From contig JBEIJQ010000095.1 in assembly GCA_040380145.1 (NCBI GenBank), positions 1-12,274 of the forward strand: DNA of 12,274 bases, read 5' to 3'. Shown here piece by piece: positions 7,086 through 12,274 of this stretch (position 1 is the stretch's first letter; every line of letters starts with the position of its first letter). This DNA comes from JBEIJQ01 sp040380145. Its GTDB lineage: Bacteria; Bacteroidota; Bacteroidia; Chitinophagales; Saprospiraceae. The notes beneath the pieces were generated by a model that was given only the letters and a program-made list of their open reading frames with translations, ran no database searches and was not told the DNA's origin. The position numbers and the translations under genes were made by a program.

Positions 7086-8390
7086 TCACGAAAAAATTTT
7101 TTCCAATTTATTCCCTCTGGAACCTTTTGCCAAGATACAGATCCCCTCGACGTTTTGTTCGTCGAGCCAACTTTTGGCGGCCTCCGCATCAGGAAAATAC
7201 CGGGCGCCGTCGGGCAGTTTCACTTTCGAAAATTCTTTTCCGACAAACACTTTCCACACCAGCGAAAACCCGCCCACCCGGTCGGCCAAGGCTTGGTGTT
7301 CGATGGGGCTTTCGGTGCCCAGTTCCAACATGTGTCCCAGCACGACGGCCTTTTTCTCCTCCGGGCGCTTGCCGAAACTGGCGAGTGCATGGCCCATGCT
7401 GGTGGGATTGGCGTTGTAGGCGTCCATGACGAGGGTGGCTCCGCGCCAAGAAAGGATTTGCGAGCGGTTGTTTTCTGGGACGTACGCCTCCAGTGCCTGC
7501 TTGAAGCCTTCGGGCGGCACGCCGAAGTGGTGGCCCACGGCAGCAGCGGTCAGGATGTTGTCGAAGTTGTATTCGCCGTACAGCTGGCTCTCGATGCTCC
7601 AAACCTTGCCGTCGAGCACCCATTCGGCACGCAAGAACTGCTCGGACGAGAGCAGCCGGAGTTCGGTCGCCAACCCGCTGCCGCCCGAACGGCCGTATCG
7701 GATACGCTTTTGCGCGCCCCGACAATCGGCCAGGTCGGAAAGAAACGGCTGGTCGGCGTTCAAAAAGACGGTACCGCCGTTTTGGGCCAAGAAAAGGTAC
7801 AGCTCGGATTTGCCTTTTTTGATGCCCTCCACACCGCCGAATCCTTCCAAGTGGGCCTTGCCGATGTTGGTGATCAGTCCGTGGGTGGGCTCGGCAATGG
7901 CGGCCAGTTGGGCAATTTCGCCCTGGTGGTTGGCCCCCATTTCGATCACGGCCATCTCCGTGTCGAGCGGCATCGCCAGCAGCGTGAGCGGCACGCCGAT
8001 GTGGTTGTTGAGGTTGCCCTGCGTGGCATAGGTGCGAAAGGCCGCTGCCAATACATCCCTGACCAGTTCTTTGGTGGTGGTTTTACCGTTCGAGCCGGTG
8101 ATGCCGACGACGGGGATCCCGAACTGCCGCCGATGGTGCCGGGCCAAGTCCTGCAGGGCGGCCAAAGTATCTTGGACGACCAGACAGCGGGGTTCGCCCG
8201 CAAGCGCCGGTTCATCCACCACGGCCCAAGATGCTCCTTTGGACAACGCCTCCAAGGCATAGGCGTTGCCGTCGAAACGGTCGCCCCGAAGAGCAAAAAA
8301 CATGCTTCCCGCTGGGATGTTGCGGCTGTCGGTCGTCACCCCGGAGGATTCCAAAAAGCGTTCGTACAGGTGTTCTATCGTGTGCGCCAT
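7086..8390 (-). CDS. murF: UDP-N-acetylmuramoyl-tripeptide--D-alanyl-D-alanine ligase
   Basis: This 434-residue cytoplasmic Mur ligase adds D-Ala-D-Ala to UDP-MurNAc-tripeptide with ATP, completing the pentapeptide precursor of peptidoglycan. The N-terminal UMP-sugar domain contains VTTDSRNIPAGSMFFALRG. The ATP loop is GITGSNGKTTTK (from residue 96, Lys103). Further Mur-ligase blocks are QGNLNNHIGVPLTL, VIEMGANHQGEI, ITNIGKAHLEGFG, YGEYNFDNILTAAAVG, VMDAYNANPTSM and the C-terminal AKGSRGNKLEKI. I chose the ATG at 8390 (MAHTIEHLYERF), which matches the usual MurF N-terminus; an in-frame ATG ten codons upstream (8420) falls inside an A/T hairpin. The gene lies outside any division/cell-wall cluster and is flanked by A/T-rich gaps, so it is probably transcribed alone. 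No TAnnTTTG element is seen in front of it. Confidence 0.96.
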   Translation of the reverse strand: MAHTIEHLYERFLESSGVTTDSRNIPAGSMFFALRGDRFDGNAYALEALSKGASWAVVDEPALAGEPRCLVVQDTLAALQDLARHHRRQFGIPVVGITGSNGKTTTKELVRDVLAAAFRTYATQGNLNNHIGVPLTLLAMPLDTEMAVIEMGANHQGEIAQLAAIAEPTHGLITNIGKAHLEGFGGVEGIKKGKSELYLFLAQNGGTVFLNADQPFLSDLADCRGAQKRIRYGRSGGSGLATELRLLSSEQFLRAEWVLDGKVWSIESQLYGEYNFDNILTAAAVGHHFGVPPEGFKQALEAYVPENNRSQILSWRGATLVMDAYNANPTSMGHALASFGKRPEEKKAVVLGHMLELGTESPIEHQALADRVGGFSLVWKVFVGKEFSKVKLPDGARYFPDAEAAKSWLDEQNVEGICILAKGSRGNKLEKIFS

Positions 8391-8413
8391 GGCTCTTTTA
8401 TCGTTTTTGTAGT

Positions 8414-8443
8414 AAATCATTCTTTTTTATAAAAAAATGATTT
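8414..8443. repeat. Inverted repeat in the murF leader region
   Basis: A perfect 8-bp arm AAATCATT/AATGATTT (8414-8421 with 8436-8443) is extended, after one mismatch, by four T-A pairs, leaving a 4-nt loop. It lies 24-53 bp upstream of the chosen murF start and next to a second A/T hairpin. It could be part of the terminator of the radical SAM gene or an operator for murF; sequence alone does not decide. Confidence 0.4.
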
Positions 8444-8463
8444 TTATTTTTTATAAAATAAAA
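8442..8463 (-). terminator. A/T-only hairpin after the radical SAM gene, followed by a T-run
   Basis: A perfect 9-bp arm TTTTATTTT/AAAATAAAA (8442-8450 with 8455-8463) encloses a TTAT loop. On the minus strand it begins 7 bases after the radical SAM stop codon and is followed within four bases by a run of seven T. All pairs are A-T, so this is a weak stem, but position and T-run fit a terminator. Confidence 0.4.
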
Positions 8464-8470
8464 AAAACAA

Positions 8471-9937
8471 TCATCGAGCTTCTTCGGACAAGCGGGCCCA
8501 ACTGCGCAACTTCCTTTCTTCGAGCCATTCGGCGGGCGCATAGTAGCACAGCGACAAGGCTTTTCGCCATTGTGCGCGGGATCCTTTCATCAGTTTGCGC
8601 ACTTCCGCCAAGGCCTGGCGTTTGCGGAAACCTTTATGTACCAAGCGGTGCAACCTTTTGTAAAAAGCGGGCGGATAGGTGCCGGCGAACATCATGTCCA
8701 GATCGTCCGAATCGCGCCAGTTCTGTTTGTTGCTCAGTTGCTCGCGGACCTTTTCGTAAAATTTGGTCCCCGGCAAGGGGTACGACACCGAAACGCCGAT
8801 GTCGTCGGGCATCAGGCGGTATACCATTTGGAGGGTCTTGCGGATGTCCTCGTCCGTTTCGCCCAGGTAACCGAACTGCAGGAAAAAAGCCACACGGATG
8901 CCCTTGCGCTGCAAAAGGCGGGTGGCCTGTTCGATCTCTTCGACCTGGGTGCCCTTGTCCATGGCGTCGAGAATTTTTTGAGAGCCTGATTCGGCGCCAA
9001 CCCACACCTCTTCCAGGCCGGAAGCGGCGAGGGCGTCGATGTTGTCTTCCTGCAGAAGCAGGTCCACGCGGGATTGGATCTTGTAGCCGAAACGCAGGCC
9101 GCGTGTGCGGACCTCGTCTCGGAACGACTGGACCCAACCGGGCTTCAGGCCGAAAATATCGTCGCATACCCAAAGGTGGGACGCGCCATAAGATTTGGTC
9201 AGCATTTCCAGTTCGGCGGCCACCCGCTCCGGAGAGCGGGAGTTGTATCGATTGCCGTAGATGGGCTTGGCGCACCAATTGCATTTGTAGGGGCAACCCC
9301 TCGTGGTGGCGATGTTGAGCGAAAAATAGCCGTGGTGGCGGATCCAAATGCGGCGGTAGGACTCGATATCCACCAAGTCCCAGGCCGGGTCGGGCAGAGT
9401 ATCCAGTTCTTTGATCACAGGCCGGCCCGGGGTGCGCACGATCTCGCCCTCCGGGGTTTTGAAGGCCAGGCCGAGCACATGCCCGAATCGGGTCTCGCCG
9501 GCCCCGAGGTTTTCGATCAATTCCTTCAAAGTCAATTCGGCCTCGCCGAGGAGCACGAAATCGGCGCCCGCCGCGAGGTAATCGGCGTAGTGGTCGGTGG
9601 AATCGGAGCTTGACACGATGACCGTGCAGCCGCGTTCACGGCCCATCTGCACAAAGGCATGGGCCACATCCCGCATCGCCGTGAGGCACATCTTGGTGAG
9701 GTAATTGAAGCCGTCGTCGTAAATCACGAGGTATTCGGGCGCCACCCGATCGAGCACGGGCGCCAACTCGGAGGTGTCCGCGATCAGATTGGCATCGAAC
9801 AGCGATACCTCGTGCCCGACTTCCCGCATCACCGCCGCTGCGTAGATGGTGCCGTAAGGGGGATATGGCTGCTTGTTTTTCCACTGCTTGTCGTCGAAGC
9901 GATAAACGTAGGAGTGCGCAAAGAGCAGTTTGGACAT
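8471..9937 (-). CDS. Radical SAM protein with N-terminal B12-binding domain
   Basis: This 488-residue enzyme has a cobalamin-binding-like Rossmann domain (about 25-145) followed by a radical SAM barrel (about 205-400) and a basic C-terminal tail. The 4Fe-4S motif CxxxCxxC is clear: C215, C219 and C222 in TRGCPYKCNWCAKPIYG. Later barrel blocks include HLWVCDDIFGL, EEVWVGAESGSQKILDAMDKGT and FFLQFGYLGETDEDIRKT, typical of the class B (BchE/methyltransferase-like) group. The N-terminal domain ends with ADFVLLGEAELTLKELI but has no DxHxxG cobalamin ligand motif, as in many class B enzymes, so B12 may bind without a protein His ligand or not at all. The substrate is unknown. Members of this group act on lipids, porphyrins, antibiotics or small metabolites. 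The ATG at 9937 follows a TAGTTTTG element by 22 bp. No biosynthetic cluster surrounds it. Confidence 0.88.
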   Translation of the reverse strand: MSKLLFAHSYVYRFDDKQWKNKQPYPPYGTIYAAAVMREVGHEVSLFDANLIADTSELAPVLDRVAPEYLVIYDDGFNYLTKMCLTAMRDVAHAFVQMGRERGCTVIVSSSDSTDHYADYLAAGADFVLLGEAELTLKELIENLGAGETRFGHVLGLAFKTPEGEIVRTPGRPVIKELDTLPDPAWDLVDIESYRRIWIRHHGYFSLNIATTRGCPYKCNWCAKPIYGNRYNSRSPERVAAELEMLTKSYGASHLWVCDDIFGLKPGWVQSFRDEVRTRGLRFGYKIQSRVDLLLQEDNIDALAASGLEEVWVGAESGSQKILDAMDKGTQVEEIEQATRLLQRKGIRVAFFLQFGYLGETDEDIRKTLQMVYRLMPDDIGVSVSYPLPGTKFYEKVREQLSNKQNWRDSDDLDMMFAGTYPPAFYKRLHRLVHKGFRKRQALAEVRKLMKGSRAQWRKALSLCYYAPAEWLEERKLRSWARLSEEAR

Positions 9938-9959
9938 ACAAAGGGGCTTGATCAGGCAA

Positions 9960-9967
9960 CAAAACTA
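9960..9967 (-). promoter_or_regulatory. Candidate -7 element for the radical SAM gene
   Basis: The minus-strand TAGTTTTG fits TAnnTTTG and lies 22 bp upstream of the ATG at 9937, predicting a short leader of about 15-18 nt. No clear -33 box is present. The remainder of the 117-bp gap between this gene and the small membrane protein gene shows nothing else convincing. Confidence 0.4.
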
Positions 9968-10054
9968 ATCAAAGCGGACCAATGTTCGCCCCACCGATGA
10001 TTTCCCTCGGCCGAATATGATTTCGATCGGTCGCCCCTCTGCCCGCCCAACGGC

Positions 10055-10318
10055 TCAATCCTCGCCCGACAACATCCAACGGATCCCCCAGTAAAGCCCG
10101 AAGACCAGCAGTGCGAAGTCGAGCAGCATCCAACCGAATCCGGGGGAATTCAGCGAGCGGATCTCGAAGAACAAGAAAACCAACGGGGACACGGGCCTGC
10201 CGAACAGATCGCACAAGCCATCGCTGTCGCCGCTGTACGACCGAACGGTCAATACCGCGATATACAGCGCCAATGACAAAACCACCAGAGCACCCATCAC
10301 TTTTACCACTTGTTTCAT
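10055..10318 (-). CDS. Small two-helix membrane protein, unknown function
   Basis: I do not recognise a family. The 87-residue product starts MKQVVKVMGALVVLSLALYI and has two strongly hydrophobic segments (about residues 4-25 and 62-83). The loop between them contains SGDSDGLCDLFGRPVSP and FFEIRSLNSPGFGW, and the protein ends with an acidic SGED. Codon choice (C/G-ending, CTG/TTC/GGC-rich) resembles the neighbouring genes, which supports real coding. The frame stays open upstream to a TTG at 10375, but that start lies inside a perfect hairpin, so the first ATG at 10318 is preferred. It is separated from the radical SAM gene by 117 bp containing that gene's own promoter-like element, so it is probably a separate unit. 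Its upstream region contains the 8-bp hairpin at 10357-10387. Confidence 0.65.
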   Translation of the reverse strand: MKQVVKVMGALVVLSLALYIAVLTVRSYSGDSDGLCDLFGRPVSPLVFLFFEIRSLNSPGFGWMLLDFALLVFGLYWGIRWMLSGED

Positions 10319-10356
10319 AAACCACTGTTTTAGCGTGCATTCGATTTTGTTATACC

Positions 10357-10394
10357 GGCCGATCTTTTCATCCAAGCCCGATCGGCCTTTTTTT
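10357..10394 (+). terminator. Perfect 8-bp GC-rich hairpin followed by T7: plus-strand terminator or leader hairpin
   Basis: GGCCGATC at 10357-10364 pairs perfectly with GATCGGCC at 10380-10387 across a 15-nt loop, and seven T follow at once on the plus strand (10388-10394). In that direction it is a textbook intrinsic terminator, yet no plus-strand gene lies to its left. Read on the minus strand it has an A-run in front and sits 39-69 nt upstream of the small membrane protein ATG, so it could instead be a leader structure of that gene. Confidence 0.55.
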
Positions 10395-10411
10395 CATTTT
10401 GAACAACGGCG

Positions 10412-10419
10412 CAAATTTA
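10412..10419 (-). promoter_or_regulatory. Candidate -7 element for the small membrane protein gene
   Basis: The minus-strand TAAATTTG fits TAnnTTTG. Use of it would start a transcript near 10405 with a leader of about 85-90 nt that includes the 8-bp hairpin. The surrounding A/T richness makes a chance match possible. Confidence 0.3.
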
Positions 10420-10434
10420 TTACTATTTTATTAA

Positions 10435-10467
10435 AAAATAAATTTATGCTAATTTGAAATTTATTTT
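10435..10467. repeat. Perfect 11-bp A/T inverted repeat
   Basis: AAAATAAATTT at 10435-10445 is the exact reverse complement of AAATTTATTTT at 10457-10467, with an 11-nt spacer. A competing 7-bp arm, TTTGAAA at 10453-10459 with TTTCAAA at 10465-10471, uses part of the same sequence, so the two foldings exclude each other. The low complexity means some of this is expected by chance. Confidence 0.5.
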
Positions 10468-10657
10468 CAAATAGAGCCCTCGAAGGGGAATTTCGAAATG
10501 GCCGATTCGAAAAACATTTATTTATTTTATTGAAAAAATTATCCGATACATAAGCCTGTACGCGGCTGTCAGTTCGATTTACAATACTGTGCAGGGCAAA
10601 GGAAAAAGCTATCTGTTGCGCTGTTGCGGAAATTAATCGCGGGCCCGTCCTATACTG

Positions 10658-10665
10658 TATCTTTG
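10658..10665 (+). promoter_or_regulatory. Bacteroidota-type -7 element for the tgt operon
   Basis: TATCTTTG matches TAnnTTTG exactly and ends 16 bp before the GTG start of tgt, predicting a leader of only about 10 nt. The identical octamer precedes nuoA and the GH3 gene. No good -33 box is visible. Confidence 0.55.
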
Positions 10666-10681
10666 CGCAAAACCGCCCACC

Positions 10682-11833
10682 GTGCAATTCACGATCCACG
10701 CACAAGACCCCCGATCCAAGGCCCGAGCCGGCATTTTGGAAACCGCCCACGGCCCGATCGAAACCCCGATTTTCATGCCCGTCGGCACCCAGGGCACCGT
10801 CAAGGCGCTCCACTGGTCCGAACTGAAAGATCCTGTCCGGGCGCAGATCGTTTTGGGCAATACCTACCACCTGTACCTGCGGCCGGGTCTTGAGGTGCTG
10901 CAGCGCGCTGGCGGCCTGCACGGCTTCACGGGTTGGGACCGGCCCTTTTTGACCGACAGCGGCGGCTACCAAGTGTATTCCCTCGGCGACCGGCGTAAAC
11001 TCACCGAAGAAGGCGCGGTCTTCGCCTCTCATATAGACGGCTCCAAGCACCTGTTCACGCCGGAAAATGTCATGGATACTCAACGGATCATCGGCGCCGA
11101 CATCGTGATGGCCTTCGACGAATGCACGCCCTACCCCTGCGAGTACGGCTATGCGCAAAAATCCATGGAGCGCACCCACCGCTGGTTGGCGCGCTGCTGG
11201 AAACGCTTCCACGAGACTGCCTGTCCGTACGGGCACGAACAAATGCTGTTCCCCATCGTCCAAGGCAGTGTATATCCCGATCTTCGGCGGGCGTCCGCCG
11301 AGTATGTGGCCTCTTTCGACGCGCCCGGCAACGCCATCGGGGGCCTGTCGGTGGGCGAGCCCCACGAGGACATGTACGCGATGACCGACCAAGTGACCGA
11401 CATCCTGCCCGCTGACCGCCCCCGCTACCTGATGGGCGTGGGCACTCCGCTCAACATCTTGGAGGGCATCTCGCTGGGCATCGACATGTTCGACTGTGTG
11501 CTGCCCACCCGCAACGCGCGCCACGGGGTGCTGTACACCGCCGAGGGCATCGTGCAGATCAAGAACAGCTGTTGGAAAGACGACTTTTCGCCCATCGACG
11601 CGCAATCGCTGGCCGCGACCAGCCGCCTGCACAGCAAGGCGTATCTGCGGCACCTATTCGTGAGCCAAGAATTTTTGGCCCTGCAGATCGCCTCGATCCA
11701 CAACCTTTCTTTCTTTTTATGGCTCGCCCGCGAGGCCCGCGCCCACCTGTTGGCGGGCGATTTTTCCGACTGGAAAGCCGAAATGGTCGGCAAACTGGGC
11801 CGTCGGTTGAGCGCAACGCCCCCCTCCACATGA
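10682..11833 (+). CDS. tgt: tRNA-guanine(34) transglycosylase, lacking the zinc-site cysteines
   Basis: This 383-residue enzyme exchanges guanine-34 in the anticodon of Asp, Asn, His and Tyr tRNAs for preQ1, the first tRNA-level step of queuosine formation. Active-site residues are present: general base D92 in TDSGGYQ, D146 in AFDEC, Q194 in IVQGS, GGLSVGE at 220-226, and nucleophile D271 in MFDCVLPTRNARHG. Val224 matches the bacterial, preQ1-using form. Gap-free comparison with the Zymomonas enzyme places its zinc ligands C318, C320 and C323 at S309, A311 and S314 here, while the fourth ligand aligns with H340, which is kept. Length and all other blocks are normal, so this looks like an intact gene that has dropped the metal site. 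The GTG at 10682 gives the usual N-terminus right after a TATCTTTG promoter element. The stop overlaps the next gene (ATGA). Confidence 0.95.
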   Translation: MQFTIHAQDPRSKARAGILETAHGPIETPIFMPVGTQGTVKALHWSELKDPVRAQIVLGNTYHLYLRPGLEVLQRAGGLHGFTGWDRPFLTDSGGYQVYSLGDRRKLTEEGAVFASHIDGSKHLFTPENVMDTQRIIGADIVMAFDECTPYPCEYGYAQKSMERTHRWLARCWKRFHETACPYGHEQMLFPIVQGSVYPDLRRASAEYVASFDAPGNAIGGLSVGEPHEDMYAMTDQVTDILPADRPRYLMGVGTPLNILEGISLGIDMFDCVLPTRNARHGVLYTAEGIVQIKNSCWKDDFSPIDAQSLAATSRLHSKAYLRHLFVSQEFLALQIASIHNLSFFLWLAREARAHLLAGDFSDWKAEMVGKLGRRLSATPPST

Positions 11834-12264
11834 CCAAACGACTGCTCGTGGGCCTGTTTGCCCTCGCCCTGCTCTGGCTTTCTTGCAAAAGCGGACAAAA
11901 AACGGCTCCCCCTGCCGACAAACCGCTCCTCGACACCCACTGGCTCTTGCGCACCTTGAAAGGCCGCGCCATCGAACCCGTGAATGTCCGGCAAGATCCC
12001 TATCTGCTGCTCGTGGCCGCTTCCGCGCGCCTCAACGGTTCGGGCGGGTGCAACAACTTGATGGGTGCCTTCTCTCTCGACGGACCATTGCTTTCCTTCG
12101 CTCAGGTCGGCTCCACGCGGATGCACTGCCCCGGTGCGATGGAAGTGGAGAACGGTTTCCTCGACGCGCTGCGCGCCACCAACCGCTACCGCATACAAGG
12201 CGGCACACTGACCCTGTTCGACGATGGGGCCGAACTGGCCACCCTCGAAGCGAAAAGAGAATAA
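11830..12264 (+). CDS. META-domain (HslJ-like) putative lipoprotein
   Basis: This 144-residue protein has a signal peptide (MTKRLLVGLFALALLWLSC) ending at a probable lipidated Cys19. The lipobox is unusual in having Trp at -3, so lipidation is likely but not certain. Residues 33-141 form a META domain: DTHWLL near the start, the hallmark NGSGGCNNLMGAF (C74), then STRMHCPGAMEVENGFLDAL (C100) and a final strand pattern GGTLTLFDDGAELATL. META proteins include HslJ, tied to novobiocin resistance in E. coli and to heat shock, but their molecular role is unclear. The ATG at 11830 shares ATGA with the tgt stop, so the two are translationally coupled. The frame extends further left only as a shadow inside tgt. 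No functional link to queuosine is evident. Confidence 0.88.
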   Translation: MTKRLLVGLFALALLWLSCKSGQKTAPPADKPLLDTHWLLRTLKGRAIEPVNVRQDPYLLLVAASARLNGSGGCNNLMGAFSLDGPLLSFAQVGSTRMHCPGAMEVENGFLDALRATNRYRIQGGTLTLFDDGAELATLEAKRE

Positions 12265-12274
12265 CGGCCCGGCC

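Larger units (their letters stand above)
10319..10681. other. Intergenic gap of 363 bp between divergent genes, with an A/T-rich core
   Basis: No credible gene is seen here. From the left it holds the leader of the small membrane protein, the 8-bp hairpin with T7, and an A/T-rich core (about 10395-10475 and 10505-10545) with an 11-bp inverted repeat. A short mixed-composition stretch (10476-10504) contains CCCTCGAAGGG and two copies of TTCGAA. The right end is a GC-balanced region leading to the tgt promoter. I looked for a preQ1-type riboswitch before tgt and did not see one. Confidence 0.7.

Noticed and set aside
6372..8432. Open frame of 686 codons on the plus strand across the DUF4230 gene and murF
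   Set aside because: It is antisense to two well-identified proteins, runs through their intergenic gap, has low-complexity Gly/Val/His-rich composition and shows no recognisable domain. Long antisense frames are expected in GC-rich genes with strong codon bias.
8391..8470. CRISPR-like or tandem-repeat array
   Set aside because: The A/T stretches are two simple inverted repeats with no regular repeat-spacer pattern.
10540..10681. preQ1 riboswitch in front of tgt
   Set aside because: No preQ1-I, -II or -III core could be matched by eye, and the -7 promoter element lies only 16 bp before the start codon, leaving no room for a leader aptamer.
10394..11653. Open frame of 419 codons on the minus strand opposite tgt
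   Set aside because: It is antisense to tgt, with no domain and shadow-like composition, and its tail runs into the A/T-rich gap.
11572..11829. Upstream extension of the META-domain protein
   Set aside because: It overlaps the tgt coding region in another frame; the ATG at 11830 begins a clear signal peptide and overlaps the tgt stop in the usual ATGA fashion.
1..12274. Defence island, prophage, integrative element or secretion cluster
   Set aside because: No integrase, transposase, nuclease, toxin-antitoxin or phage structural gene is present; the genes are housekeeping or common Bacteroidota families, and composition is even across coding regions.

Overview
The window reads as a stretch of chromosome from a member of the Bacteroidota, probably a fairly GC-rich one (a Saprospiria/Lewinella-like organism is a guess). 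Three things point there. Copies of the Bacteroidota -7 promoter element TAnnTTTG precede several genes. Clear Shine-Dalgarno sequences are absent. The gene families fit the phylum: a DUF4230 protein, a bacterial GH3-family protein, a lone murF and a META-domain lipoprotein. Coding sequence is GC-rich, while several intergenic gaps are very A/T-rich. I see no mobile element, CRISPR array, tRNA or rRNA, and no sign of recent transfer. The content looks like core housekeeping plus a few poorly characterised genes.

Layout. Bases 1-1024 (minus strand) hold the start of the complex I operon, nuoA-nuoB-nuoC, with nuoC cut by the window edge. Just upstream on the same strand is a GH3-family adenylating enzyme (1075-2664). 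Divergent from it is a full-length MsbA-type ABC exporter (2801-4615, plus). The exporter converges on a minus-strand pair: a DUF4230 membrane-anchored protein (6300-7010) followed 3 nt later by a membrane-bound PAS histidine kinase (4659-6296). Further upstream, also on the minus strand, are murF (7086-8390), a B12-binding-domain radical SAM protein (8471-9937) and a small two-helix membrane protein (10055-10318). A 363-bp A/T-rich gap follows. The plus strand then carries tgt (10682-11833), overlapped by 4 nt by a META-domain lipoprotein (11830-12264).

How the genes relate. The Nuo subunits build the respiratory NADH:quinone oxidoreductase. MurF completes the UDP-MurNAc-pentapeptide precursor. 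Tgt inserts the queuosine precursor into tRNA. The exporter probably moves a lipid or other hydrophobic substrate. The DUF4230/kinase pair may form an envelope sensing unit. There is no single pathway across the window. The most notable sequence feature is a tRNA-guanine transglycosylase that keeps its catalytic aspartates but has lost all three zinc-binding cysteines. A second is an 8-bp hairpin with an adjoining T7 run in the gap upstream of the small membrane protein, which is either a leader structure or a terminator without a gene.
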